Source: Sphingosinicella sp. YJ22 | Lineage (GTDB): Bacteria; Pseudomonadota; Alphaproteobacteria; Sphingomonadales; Sphingomonadaceae | Assembly: GCF_011320075.1 (NCBI RefSeq) | Contig: NZ_JAANPA010000004.1 | Coordinates: 1 to 64,000 of the forward strand | Length of the DNA stretch: 64,000 bases | Direction of reading: 5' to 3' | Shown: one piece after another, positions 21,490-33,202 of the stretch | Numbering within the stretch: position 1 is the stretch's first letter | Layout of the letters: every line of letters starts with the position of its first letter | Program-made: the position numbers and the translations under genes | The notes under the pieces: generated by a model | Told to the model about the DNA's origin: nothing | What the model saw: the letters and a program-made list of their open reading frames with translations, nothing else | Databases searched by the model: none

Positions 21490-22593
21490 ATGCTTGCCAC
21501 GGCCCTCCGTCAGGACCAGTTTCAGCCTGTGAACGACGCCCCGACGATCGACCCGGACCGCGCCTGGCGCGCCGTGCTTGCCCGCGATCGCAAGTCGGAC
21601 GGGACATTCGTCACCGGCGTGCTCACCACCGGAATCTATTGCCGTCCGTCCTGCGCGGCGCGCCACCCGAAGCGCGAGAATGTCCGCTTCTTCGCCACCG
21701 GCGCCGAGGCGGCGGCGACGGGATTGCGCCCATGCCTGCGCTGCAAGCCCGACGACGTGACGCGCGAGGCCCGGGCGATGGAGGCGGCGCTCAGGCTGCT
21801 CGCCGAGGCCGATGAAGTGCCGTCTCTGGAGGAGCTGGCGGCGTCGGCCGGCTACTCGCCGCACCATTTCCACCGCTTGTTCAAACGCGCGACCGGCGTC
21901 ACGCCGGCGGCCTATGCGCGCGGCCTGCGCTCGCGGCGCGCCGCCGAGGCGCTCGGCACCACCGCCCGAATCACCGATGCCATCTATGATGCCGGCTATT
22001 CGGGGCCGGCGCGCTTCTATGCCGACGCCAAGGCGCGGCTCGGCATGACCCCGTCGGCGTGGCGCGACGGCGGTCGCGGCGAGACGATCCGCTGGGCGAT
22101 CGCCGACACCTGGCTCGGCCGAATGCTGGTCGCCGCCACCGGCAAGGGGATTTGCCGCCTGTCGTTCGACGAGGACGACGGCGACCTGCGCGGCCGCTTC
22201 CCCAACGCGACGATCGAGCCGGGCGGGGAGGGGCTTCGCGACCTGGTGGCGCGCACGGTGGCCGCGGTCGAGGCGCCCGAGCGGCCGCACGACCTGCCCC
22301 TCGACGTGCAGGGGACCGCATTCCAGGAAGCCGTGTGGCGCGAACTCGCCCGCATCCCGCCGGGCGAATCGCTGAGCTATGCCGCGCTCGCGGCGAAGGC
22401 GGGCAAGCCTGCTGCCGTGCGCGCCGCGGGAACGGCGTGCGGCGCCAACAATGTCGCCATCCTCATCCCGTGCCACCGCGCCCGCCGCGGCGACGGCAGC
22501 GCCGGCGGCTACGCCTATGGCATCGACAGGAAGGCGAGGCTGATCGAACGCGAGGGCGGTCAGCCGCTCCGCCCTTCCGGGGCGCAGTGGTAG
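21490..22593 (+). CDS. ada: bifunctional DNA alkylation repair protein / AraC-type activator Ada
   Basis: A 367-residue Ada. The N-terminal Zn domain has C51 and C55 (GIYCRPSC) and C82, C85 (PCLRC); C51 is the methylphosphotriester acceptor. An AraC helix-turn-helix occupies about 95-185 (SLEELAASAGYSPHHFHRLFK). The C-terminal O6-methylguanine methyltransferase domain carries the acceptor C328 in IPCHR. Methylation at C51 turns Ada into an activator of its own and other repair genes. The 3' end overlaps the convergent protease gene by 34 bp. Confidence 0.95.
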   Translation: MLATALRQDQFQPVNDAPTIDPDRAWRAVLARDRKSDGTFVTGVLTTGIYCRPSCAARHPKRENVRFFATGAEAAATGLRPCLRCKPDDVTREARAMEAALRLLAEADEVPSLEELAASAGYSPHHFHRLFKRATGVTPAAYARGLRSRRAAEALGTTARITDAIYDAGYSGPARFYADAKARLGMTPSAWRDGGRGETIRWAIADTWLGRMLVAATGKGICRLSFDEDDGDLRGRFPNATIEPGGEGLRDLVARTVAAVEAPERPHDLPLDVQGTAFQEAVWRELARIPPGESLSYAALAAKAGKPAAVRAAGTACGANNVAILIPCHRARRGDGSAGGYAYGIDRKARLIEREGGQPLRPSGAQW

Positions 22594-24080
22594 ACGAGGC
22601 GCTCGTTGGGCTGGGCGGGAAGCGATTCCTCGAGATCGCGCTGGCGGTCGGCGAGGATTGCGAGATCCTCCTGGTTGCGCGTACAGCTGCGCTGCTCGAC
22701 CCGCCGGCGCCGCTCCCGCGCCTCGTTCATCGCATTGGCAGACAGCAGGTAGCGGCTCACCACATAGTCGCCGGTCGCCGGGTTGAACTCGGTCACGCTC
22801 ACGGTCTGCTCGCTGTTCGGCACCAGTACCCGGCGCCACACGCCGCCGTAGCGGGCATATTGGGTGCCGTTGTTGACGCAGCCGCCTTCCTCCCAGCCGA
22901 GTTCGACTTCCGGTTCGCCGGACACGGTGACACGGCTGCGCTCGCGGTCGAGGGTGCAGATGTTGGTTCCGACATAGCGGTCGGGGTCGGGCGTCACGCT
23001 GCTCGTGACGCGGACCTCGTCCTCGAGACTGTCGAGACCGGGACGGGTGAAGAAGACGATCGCCGCGCCAAGCAGCAGCGCCACGCCGACGCCGCCGGCG
23101 ATCAGGGCCGGGCGGTGCTGGTCCTTGAACAGCAATATTCCGCCGGCGCCGAGCCCGGCGATGGCGAGGACGAGCAGCCCGATGGCGAGGCCGGCGCGGT
23201 TCTCGCGCGCTTGCTGGAGCTCGGCGACGGCCCGCTCGTGGCGGGCGTCAGCGTCGCGCAGCCGGGTGGCCTCGTCGGCCTCGCGGGCGCGCCGCGCCGC
23301 CTCCTCGCGCTCGGCTTCGCTGCGGGCCTGGTCGGCGGCGCTGACGCAGGCCACGTCGACGGAACGGAAGGGCTGGCGCGCCTGGCGCAGGAAGGCGGTG
23401 AGGGAAGCGACCGGAATGGCGAAAGCGAAGCTGGAGTCGCCCATGTCGTTGCGCGTGATCATGCGGTTGACGCCGACCACGCGGCCGCACAGGTCGACCA
23501 GCGGGCCGCCGCTATGGCCGCGGGCGATCGCGGCGGTGTGGACGATGATCGGGCCGATGTCGCCGCGCCGCAAGTCCGAATAATTGCCCGACGAGCGGGT
23601 TGGGGGAAGGGGGCGGATATAATCCTGCATCGACTGCGCCGTGGCGAGATCGACATTGCCGGGATAGCCGAGCGCGGCGACTCCGGCACCCGGCCCGATC
23701 GCGCCGGTGAAGAGGGCGACGGGGGGCACCGATCCCTGCTGCATCTCGATGAGGGCGAGGTCGCGCGCGCGATCGACCGCGACGATCCGCGCGCCGTAGG
23801 ACTGGCTGCCCTCGGACGGCACCACGCCGATCACGACATTGTCCGGATCCTGGACCGCGAGGTCGACGACATGCGCGTTGGTGACGATTCGGTTGGGCGC
23901 GACCGCGAAGCCGCTGCCGTGGCCGAAATCGATGATCTCGCCGTCCTCGACCTGGACGACAACGACACGCACCACGCCGCGGCTCACCGCCGCGACGTCG
24001 TCCTGCGCCGACGCCGGCGTGGCGAAGGCGAGCAGGCCGACGAGGGCGAGCAGCAGGCGCGTGAGCAGGCTCTTCACCAT
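22560..24080 (-). CDS. membrane-anchored trypsin-like serine protease (S1C) with novel C-terminal part
   Basis: A 506-residue protein. A signal peptide (about 1-25) leads to a trypsin-like domain with triad H70 (TNAHVV), D107 (ARDLALIE) and S190 (GHSGGP). There is no PDZ domain. Instead a charged coiled coil (about 255-295: ARSEAEREEAARRAREADEA) precedes two membrane helices at about 298-340. A cysteine-containing C-terminal region of unknown fold follows, ending in another charged helix. The layout suggests proteolysis in the periplasm tied to a cytoplasmic or second periplasmic sensor. It overlaps ada convergently and precedes gyrA's end by 43 bp. Confidence 0.8.
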   Translation of the reverse strand: MVKSLLTRLLLALVGLLAFATPASAQDDVAAVSRGVVRVVVVQVEDGEIIDFGHGSGFAVAPNRIVTNAHVVDLAVQDPDNVVIGVVPSEGSQSYGARIVAVDRARDLALIEMQQGSVPPVALFTGAIGPGAGVAALGYPGNVDLATAQSMQDYIRPLPPTRSSGNYSDLRRGDIGPIIVHTAAIARGHSGGPLVDLCGRVVGVNRMITRNDMGDSSFAFAIPVASLTAFLRQARQPFRSVDVACVSAADQARSEAEREEAARRAREADEATRLRDADARHERAVAELQQARENRAGLAIGLLVLAIAGLGAGGILLFKDQHRPALIAGGVGVALLLGAAIVFFTRPGLDSLEDEVRVTSSVTPDPDRYVGTNICTLDRERSRVTVSGEPEVELGWEEGGCVNNGTQYARYGGVWRRVLVPNSEQTVSVTEFNPATGDYVVSRYLLSANAMNEARERRRRVEQRSCTRNQEDLAILADRQRDLEESLPAQPNERLVYHCAPEGRSG

Positions 24081-24123
24081 GCGCGCCTTCTAGGAAGGGG
24101 GCAGGTGAAGATGCAAGCGCGGC

Positions 24124-26868
<2,745 letters not shown>

Positions 26869-26939
26869 AGGATCAGGCTTTCAGGTGATGTGTCGGATGG
26901 ATGACCGATCTAGCGGGTGACGGGGCCGCTGCCAAGCCT

Positions 26940-26969
26940 CGCGCGCGTACACGCGTGCGTACGCGCACG
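26940..26969. promoter_or_regulatory. 30-bp alternating pyrimidine/purine tract upstream of gyrA
   Basis: All 30 bases alternate pyrimidine-purine without a break, mostly CG with some TA and CA/TG steps, which is the pattern prone to form left-handed Z-DNA under negative supercoiling. Inside it GCGCGTAC (26943-26950) and GTACGCGC (26959-26966) are perfect inverted arms, so cruciform extrusion is also possible. It sits in the gyrA upstream region, with a second 13-base alternating run near 26981-26993. Confidence 0.6.
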
Positions 26970-26997
26970 GGGAGCTTTGGCTGCGTGCACACGCCCT

Positions 26998-27030
26998 CGT
27001 CATCCCGGCCTTGAGCCGGGACCCGCCTTT
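26998..27030. repeat. REP-like palindromic element
   Basis: CGTCATCCCGGCCTTGAGCC and the following bases contain the perfect stem TCCCGGC (27003-27009) / GCCGGGA (27015-27021) with a five-base loop. Elements reading 'CGTCATCCCGG...CCGGGACCC' are familiar dispersed repeats in alphaproteobacteria. It lies between the S46 peptidase stop and gyrA and could also end S46 transcripts. Confidence 0.5.
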
Positions 27031-27045
27031 CTGGAGGGCGCCGGG

Positions 27046-29136
27046 TTAGCGCCGACGCGCTGGACGCTGCCCCGACACGCCGAGCTCCTGCAGCAGGTGG
27101 TTCATGCCATAGGCATGCTGCAGCGCCGCGGTCACCGCGGCGGTGGTGACCAGCACCGAGCGGTTGACCTCCGGGTCGTAGCCGTAGGCGTTGCGCTGGG
27201 TGAGGACGGTGGAGTCGAAATTGGCGCCGATGATCTCGCCGGCCGCGTTGACCGCGGGCGAACCCGACGAGCCGCCGATCGTGTCGGTGCTCGCGGCGAC
27301 ATCGAGAACGGTGTCGGCCGGGATCCGTTCGCGCGCGGCGGCGAGGCGCGGGGCCAGGTCGAACGGCTCGGCTCCGGTCGCGCGATCCCACAGGCCGGCG
27401 AAGGTGGTGGCGTAGGGCACGGTGCGGCCCTGGTGGGTCCAGCCCTTCACCCGGCCATAGGTCAGGCGAAGAGTGCCGGTCGCGTCTGGATAGAGGCTGG
27501 TGCCGTAGATGGCGAAGCGGGCGCGGGCGAGCGCTTCGCTGGCGCGGTCGGTCGGCGCCTGCACGGTGCCTTCATACTCGCTGCGTGCGGCGCGGGTCGG
27601 CTCCTGGATGCGCAGCAGGAACTGGATCAGCGGGTCGTCGGACGCCTGCACCGCGGCGAGGCCGCCTTCCCACAGCTGGCGCCGAACTGCCGGGTCGCCG
27701 AGGCGAGTGCCGCTGGTCAGCCGCCGCGCCAGCGCTTCCGGCGATTCATTGCCGAGCAGGGTGCGGATTCGCGGATCGTCGGCGGTGAGGATCTCGCGGG
27801 TCTTGCTGAGCCACCAGGCGAGCTGGACCTCGTCAAGCGTCGGATAGCTGGGCCGCTCGGCGAACAGACGCTGCTCGACCTGGGGCAGGCGGGCGTCGCC
27901 GAACTCGGGCAGGCGGTCGGCATTGGGCTTGGGCCGCTCCTGGGCGCCGCGGACGATGTCCTCGGCCCAGTTGAACAGCTGCGAGCCGCCGCCGGCGCGG
28001 GTCTCGAGCAGGTAATAAGCCGGGTAGAGCCGGCGAACCTCGCCCTGCAGGGCGGAGAGATCGCGCCAGGGATCGCCGATCTCGGCGCCCAGTTCGGCAT
28101 TGGCGGCGACGCGGCGGCGGAAATCCTCTTCCGCGCTCTGGCGCGCCGCCATGAAGCGCGCGTCGATCAGCGCCTGCTGGCGGCCGTAGCCGCGCTTGTA
28201 GGTGTTCTCGACGCTGGAGATCGCCTGGCCGGCGATGAACGCATTCTCCTCGCTCGCCTGGGCGAACTGGATGAGGCGGCCGCGAAGCTCGCTGTTGATC
28301 AGCTGCTCGAGCGGAAGCGTTACCTCTGCGACGGTGCGCAGCTGGTCCTGGGTGAGCAGGCGCTGGGTCGCGCCGGGGCTGCCCGACAGGAACACCGGCT
28401 GGTTCTCGCGCGGAGGCGCCGGGTTCCAGCGGAAATGGTTGGGCGTCGCGACCGGGCGGTCGTTCTCGTAGATTCGCACGAAGGCGGCATCGACGGCGAA
28501 GCGCGGGAAGCTGAAATTGTCGAGGTCGCCGCCGAACGCCGAGGCGCGGTGCTCGGGCGCGAAGGCGAGGCGAACGTCGCTGTAGCGGCGATAGGTGTAG
28601 AGCTTGAACTGGCCGCCGCGATAGAGGCTGACCACCTGGCACCGCCGGCTGCGGTCGTCGCCGCACGCCTCCGCCTCGATCCGCGCCTGCTCGGCGTCGC
28701 GGGCGCGGGTGAAGGCCTCGCCGGAAAGGCCGCGGCCAGCCGCCTGCATCCGCTGGGTGACGTCCGAAATGTCGGTCAGCACCTCCGCGGTCATACCCGG
28801 GCAGCGCAGCTCCCCGGCGCGGTTCGCCGGAGTGAAGCCGGTCTGGACGAAGTTGCGCTCCTGCGTCGACAGATCCTCGACGCAGCCCGAGGCGACATGC
28901 TCGTTGGTGAGGATGAGTCCCTCGCGGCTGACGAGGCCGCCCGACGCCCCGCCGATCCGAACCGAGGCGAGCCGCACCCGGTCCAGCCACGTCTGGTCGA
29001 TATTGGTCCCGAGATCGCGATTGGCCTGCGCAATCGGGAAATTGTCGAACGTCCACATGCCTTCTTCGGCCGCCGCGGCGGACGAGCATGCGAGGGCGGT
29101 CGCGGAGGCGCATAAGAGGAAGAGACGCTTGGCCAT
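27046..29136 (-). CDS. S46 family dipeptidyl-peptidase (DPP7/DPP11 type)
   Basis: A 696-residue exported serine peptidase that releases dipeptides from peptide N-termini. A signal peptide (MAKRLFLLCASATALACSSAAAA) is followed by a chymotrypsin-like fold with the large helical insert of S46. The catalytic His is in LTNEHVASGCVED; Ser is in GGSSGSPAVN; the Asp is probably in FGGDLDNFSFPRF. ATG 29136 has GGAG eight bases upstream, unlike the TTG at 29148. The S1 residue that separates DPP7 from DPP11 could not be fixed by eye. It is a candidate for peptide scavenging together with the M28 and GGT enzymes in this window. Confidence 0.9.
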   Translation of the reverse strand: MAKRLFLLCASATALACSSAAAAEEGMWTFDNFPIAQANRDLGTNIDQTWLDRVRLASVRIGGASGGLVSREGLILTNEHVASGCVEDLSTQERNFVQTGFTPANRAGELRCPGMTAEVLTDISDVTQRMQAAGRGLSGEAFTRARDAEQARIEAEACGDDRSRRCQVVSLYRGGQFKLYTYRRYSDVRLAFAPEHRASAFGGDLDNFSFPRFAVDAAFVRIYENDRPVATPNHFRWNPAPPRENQPVFLSGSPGATQRLLTQDQLRTVAEVTLPLEQLINSELRGRLIQFAQASEENAFIAGQAISSVENTYKRGYGRQQALIDARFMAARQSAEEDFRRRVAANAELGAEIGDPWRDLSALQGEVRRLYPAYYLLETRAGGGSQLFNWAEDIVRGAQERPKPNADRLPEFGDARLPQVEQRLFAERPSYPTLDEVQLAWWLSKTREILTADDPRIRTLLGNESPEALARRLTSGTRLGDPAVRRQLWEGGLAAVQASDDPLIQFLLRIQEPTRAARSEYEGTVQAPTDRASEALARARFAIYGTSLYPDATGTLRLTYGRVKGWTHQGRTVPYATTFAGLWDRATGAEPFDLAPRLAAARERIPADTVLDVAASTDTIGGSSGSPAVNAAGEIIGANFDSTVLTQRNAYGYDPEVNRSVLVTTAAVTAALQHAYGMNHLLQELGVSGQRPARRR

Positions 29137-29210
29137 GGGACACTCCAACGAAGGAGCTGCCTGCTAGCAAGCGAAGCGGGGCGCCGCAACGCGGGCCACC
29201 GCCGCCGCGC

Positions 29211-30236
29211 CTAGCCGACCGCCCGTGCCTGGCGGAACGAGACCAACCGCCTTTTTTCCTCGTCCCACAAGGCCAGCGGAACGGTCTTGAAGCTCTGCCA
29301 CAAGGTCATTCGGCCGACCTGGCGAAGCTCGGGTCGGTCGCGCAGCACCTCGGAGAGGCGGTAGGACGGGATCCGGCTCGACAGATGATGGATATGGTGC
29401 ACGCCGATATTGGCGGTCAGCCAGCGCAGGATGCCCGGCAGGTCGTAGTGCGAGCTGCCGTGCAGAGCGGCGTCGTGAAAGCTCCAATCCTGGTCGCGAT
29501 CCCACATCGCGTCCTCGAACTGGTGCTGGACGTAGAACAGCCAGACGCCGATCGTCGCGGCGACCAAAGTGATCGGAAGGTGGATCAGGAGGAAGGCCGC
29601 CAGGCCGATGTGCCAGATGATCGCAGCCGCGAGGCCCGCCGCCGCTGCATTTGTGGCCATCGCGCTCAGCCAGGGCCGCCACCCCTCGCGCATGAACCCG
29701 ACTGGCAGGCGATGCTGGAGCAGGAACACCCAGGCGGGGCCGAGGCCGAACAGGATGAGCGGATGCCGGTAGAGCCGGTAGAGGAGCCGCCGCCCTCGGC
29801 CGAGCGCCTGGAATTCGCGCACCGTCAGGGTGTCGACGTCCCCGATCCCGCGATGGTCGAGGTTGCCGGTGCGGGCGTGGTGAAGCGCATGCGTCCGGCG
29901 CCAATAATCATAAGGGGTCAGCGTCAGCACACCGATCGCCCGGCCGACCCAGTCATTCGCTGCGCGGCGGCGGAAGAACGAGCCGTGGCCGCAGTCGTGC
30001 TGGATCATGAACAGGCGCACGAGAAGGGCGCCGGCGGGGAGGGCGAGAAACAGGCCGAACCAATAGCCGGCTGCGGTCGCGATCCACATCGCGACCACCA
30101 GCATCAGGAACGGCAATGCGGTGACGATCAGCTCGAACAGGCTCCGCCGCGTTATCGGCCGCGCATAAGGCGCGATCTCGCGCAGCAGGGCTCGCGGGTC
30201 GGGCACCCCGGGACTGGCCGGAGCTTGATGGGGCAT
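29211..30236 (-). CDS. membrane fatty acid desaturase family protein
   Basis: A 341-residue di-iron membrane enzyme. The three histidine boxes are HDCGH (80-84), HALHH (116-120) and HHIHH near residue 288. Four or so membrane segments frame them. It resembles omega-6/delta-12-type and alkane/carotenoid-type desaturases; the substrate is unknown. ATG 30236 has an AGGAG upstream and starts at MPHQAP; the frame to 30299 lacks support. Gene is minus strand between S46 and tRNA-Pro. Confidence 0.85.
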   Translation of the reverse strand: MPHQAPASPGVPDPRALLREIAPYARPITRRSLFELIVTALPFLMLVVAMWIATAAGYWFGLFLALPAGALLVRLFMIQHDCGHGSFFRRRAANDWVGRAIGVLTLTPYDYWRRTHALHHARTGNLDHRGIGDVDTLTVREFQALGRGRRLLYRLYRHPLILFGLGPAWVFLLQHRLPVGFMREGWRPWLSAMATNAAAAGLAAAIIWHIGLAAFLLIHLPITLVAATIGVWLFYVQHQFEDAMWDRDQDWSFHDAALHGSSHYDLPGILRWLTANIGVHHIHHLSSRIPSYRLSEVLRDRPELRQVGRMTLWQSFKTVPLALWDEEKRRLVSFRQARAVG

Positions 30237-30359
30237 TTCGGATCGGCTCCTGGACAGGCGAGGCAAGGCTCGCATCGGGACATTCCCTTGCGACAACAAA
30301 TCGGGACGGGGGAGGCTCCGCGCAACCTTTTGCCACGCCGCGATCGCGAACTGAGGTGA

Positions 30360-30439
<80 letters not shown>

Positions 30440-30818
30440 ACTGCGCTTCCTCTAGGCAAAGCCGCGCACGCTGGAAAGGGTTCGTCGTGCCGAGGTCGGC
30501 CAAGGCTTCGCCAGTAATCTTCGTTAACGCGAAAAAGCTCAAATCGACGATTTCACGCGAGGAATTCATCTGGATTCCAGTTGACGCTAAGCAGCGTTCA
30601 AGTTATTCTTCCCGGTCTCCCCAATCGAGACCAGAACGAGCCGCGTCATGTCGCGGCCCACCTCACGCCCCCATGCTTTGCGCGGGGCGACTATACCTTA
30701 GCTTAATTGAAGTCGACAAGCGGTTGGTCCGGTTCTCCGGATGAAGGGGCGCGTCCGCGTTCCTTGTGGGCACTTCCGAAGTAGCCGGTCCTGCGGCCGA
30801 ACGACCTGGAGGATGACC
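30440..30818. other. A+T-richer intergenic region between tRNA-Pro and the metzincin gene
   Basis: No gene is seen here. The stretch from about 30510 to 30720 is clearly richer in A+T than its surroundings. It contains the promoter at 30581-30609, a palindrome CTGGATTCCAG near 30570, and an inverted repeat GGTCTC (30614-30619) / GAGACC (30627-30632) close to the expected transcription start. No integrase, transposase or repeated tRNA end was found, so a mobile origin is unsupported. Confidence 0.6.
30581..30609 (+). promoter_or_regulatory. strong putative sigma70-type promoter of the metzincin gene
   Basis: TTGACG (30581-30586) and TATTCT (30604-30609) are separated by exactly 17 bp. This is the best promoter match seen in the window. 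It implies a 5' leader of about 200 bases before ATG 30819, with the GGTCTC/GAGACC inverted repeat at its very beginning. Confidence 0.55.
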
Positions 30819-33143
30819 ATGACAAGTCCCACCGAAACCACAACGACTGGCGGCGCGACCACGACGACTGGCCGTGGGCCGTCCGGCGGCAGTATCGACA
30901 CCAGCGACCGAGTCGAGGCGACCCTCGAGATGCGGCCGCGGCGGCAGGACCAGCAACCCGAGCAGGCGTTCGAGGATGCGATCGACATCGCGCTGCCGCT
31001 CATCCCGCTGCCCTTCTTCACCACCAGCGGGCTCTACACCTATGCGCGCAAGATCGACCTGCCGATCACGCCGATCCCGATCCCGCGGCCGATCCCGTTC
31101 CCGATTCCGGAGCGGATCCCGACGCCGATCGGCGGCCTGATGCCGACCGACGAGATCTATGACGAGGATGTCAGCGCCATCTCCTTCTACCAGCGCGAGG
31201 AGGTGATGTTCGACGTCGACGGCCGCTATCCGCAGATGACGATCAGCGGCACCCGCGCCAACCTCTTCACCACCGTCGGTCACTGGATCGCCAAGGTGAA
31301 GAAGACCCCCGCGGGCCGCTACGAAGGGGTGATCTTCTACAAGAACGGCACGCCCGGCGCGATCCCGCACACCTTCGTCAGCGCGAAGGTCGTCGGCGGT
31401 CCGTTCCCCGCCACGCGCAAGCTCGAGGTGATCTTCTCGGGCGGTGGCGCGGCCGCGTTCACCCGCACCTATGGCTTCAGTTCCGCGTATCGGCGCAAGG
31501 TCGAGTTCGAATATGACCGGGTGTCCGACGCCGTCGCTGTGACGACGATCAACACCCACGCCCATCCCAACCGGCCGGCGTCGCTGGCCAACGAGGCGCT
31601 GAGCATCGAGACGGTGTTCCGCCGCTCCGGCTTCGACGCGACGGTGAGCGCGGGAAACGGCGTGGTCCCGATCGCCACGGCGGGCGGGGACGCGTTGTGG
31701 ACCGACCAGGAGATGCACGATGGGATGCAGGTCCACTGGTCGCGCTTCGCCAACAAGCCTCAATGGGCGATGTGGGTGCTGTTCGCCCGGCTCCATGTCA
31801 GCGGCACCAGCCTCGGCGGAATCATGTTCGACGATATCGGGCCGAACCACCGCCAGGGCACGGCGATCTTCAGCCACGCCTTCATCTCGACTCCGCCGGC
31901 GGGCGATCCCAACCCCGCCGCCTGGGTCGCGCGGATGCGCTTCTGGACGGCGGTCCACGAGATGGGCCACGCCTTCAACCTGGCCCACAGCTGGCAGAAG
32001 TCATTGGGCGTGCCGTGGATCCCGCTCGCCAACGAGCCCGAAGCCCGCAGTTTCATGAACTATCCCTACTTCGTCGCGGGCGGCCAGTCGGCCTTCTTCG
32101 GCAACTTCCACTATCGCTTCTCGGACAGCGAATTGCTGTTCATGCGTCACGCGCCCGAACGCTTCGTGCAGATGGGCAACGAGGCATGGTTCAGCAATCA
32201 CGGCTTCCGCGAGGCGGCGCAGCACAGCAATCCGGACTATGAGCTGCGCCTGACCACCAGCCAGGCGGGGGACCGTTTCCCCTACCTGATGCCGCCGGTC
32301 GTCGAGATCGCTCTCGTCAACCGCTCGGGCAGGATCAGGACGGTGTCGAGCGCGCGCATCAGCGAGCGCGAGGACTTCACCCTGATCCTCAACGGCGAGC
32401 GCCAGGAAGCGCGGCTATGGATGCCGTACATGCGGCATTGCGGCGAAGGCGACGACAAGGTGCTCAAGCCCGAAGAGGCACTGTACGACAGCGTCATTGC
32501 CGGCGCCGGCAAGAATGGCTGGGACATGGCCGAGCCCGGCCGCTACTGCGTCCAGGCGGTGCTCGAGGTTGACGGGCAGGCGGTCTACTCCAACCAGCTC
32601 ATGGTCACCGTCGAGGCGCCGCGCACCCGCGAGGAGGAAATGCTCGCCAGCGACCTGTTCACACCGGAAGTGGGCCAGGTTCTGACGACCAACGGCACCC
32701 GCGCCCTGTCCGGCGTGAGCGACGTCCTCGCCAGGACCGCCGAGCTGACCGACAACCCGGTCTCGAAGCTCGCCGCGGTCGCACTCGCGACTCCGCTCGC
32801 CTACACCTACAAGCTGCTCGAGACCGACGCGAAGGCAGCGGCAGGCGAGGCGCCGCAACAGCGGGTCGAGGTCTATCCGGCCGATCCGCAGGCGGCACGC
32901 AAGCTGATCGACGGCGCGATCGAGGATGATGCCGACGCCCTCGTCAACGCGGTCGGCCACACCCGCTTCCTGCGCGACGCGCCCCTGCTCGCCGCGCTCG
33001 AGCGGGAGGAGGTGCCGAACAGTCCGGAGGCGTTCCTGTCCTTCACCGCCGACGCCGAAAAGGCCGACGCGGCGACGGCGGTGCCGCTTAGCGACAAGCT
33101 GCGCGCGCTGCTCGACACCAAGGCGGCGGGCCTCAGCCAGTAA
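30819..33143 (+). CDS. large metzincin-like zinc metallopeptidase
   Basis: A 774-residue protein without a signal peptide. Order: Thr-rich N-terminus (TETTTTGGATTTTG); Pro/Ile repeats at about 82-106 (ITPIPIPRPIPFPIPERIP); a beta-rich region with an HINTHAH-like segment; then the zinc site HEMGHAFNLAH (H380, E381, H384, H390) with a downstream Met-turn SFMNYP (M413). That pair is the metzincin signature, although the usual Gly of HExxHxxGxxH is Asn387. The C-terminal ~230 residues are acidic and helical. GGAGG six bases before ATG 30819 fixes the start; upstream starts at 30741 and 30813 are weaker. A strong terminator follows. Target and export route are unknown. Confidence 0.75.
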   Translation: MTSPTETTTTGGATTTTGRGPSGGSIDTSDRVEATLEMRPRRQDQQPEQAFEDAIDIALPLIPLPFFTTSGLYTYARKIDLPITPIPIPRPIPFPIPERIPTPIGGLMPTDEIYDEDVSAISFYQREEVMFDVDGRYPQMTISGTRANLFTTVGHWIAKVKKTPAGRYEGVIFYKNGTPGAIPHTFVSAKVVGGPFPATRKLEVIFSGGGAAAFTRTYGFSSAYRRKVEFEYDRVSDAVAVTTINTHAHPNRPASLANEALSIETVFRRSGFDATVSAGNGVVPIATAGGDALWTDQEMHDGMQVHWSRFANKPQWAMWVLFARLHVSGTSLGGIMFDDIGPNHRQGTAIFSHAFISTPPAGDPNPAAWVARMRFWTAVHEMGHAFNLAHSWQKSLGVPWIPLANEPEARSFMNYPYFVAGGQSAFFGNFHYRFSDSELLFMRHAPERFVQMGNEAWFSNHGFREAAQHSNPDYELRLTTSQAGDRFPYLMPPVVEIALVNRSGRIRTVSSARISEREDFTLILNGERQEARLWMPYMRHCGEGDDKVLKPEEALYDSVIAGAGKNGWDMAEPGRYCVQAVLEVDGQAVYSNQLMVTVEAPRTREEEMLASDLFTPEVGQVLTTNGTRALSGVSDVLARTAELTDNPVSKLAAVALATPLAYTYKLLETDAKAAAGEAPQQRVEVYPADPQAARKLIDGAIEDDADALVNAVGHTRFLRDAPLLAALEREEVPNSPEAFLSFTADAEKADAATAVPLSDKLRALLDTKAAGLSQ

Positions 33144-33156
33144 GCCGTGCTTCTCC

Positions 33157-33185
33157 GGGAGCCGGGTCCTCCGGCTCCCCATTTT
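33157..33185 (+). terminator. intrinsic terminator after the metzincin gene
   Basis: GGGAGCCGG and CCGGCTCCC form a perfect 9-bp stem with loop GTCCT, followed by CATTTTC. It lies 14 bp after the metzincin stop and 18 bp before the next gene's start, so it should uncouple or attenuate the downstream gene. Confidence 0.8.
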
Positions 33186-33202
33186 CTGCTAGGGAAAGCC
33201 TT

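Noticed and set aside
31060-31135. Repeated CCGATCCCG-like units as a short tandem DNA repeat or CRISPR fragment
   Set aside because: They are codons for the Pro/Ile-rich stretch of the metzincin protein, irregular in length, with no spacers.
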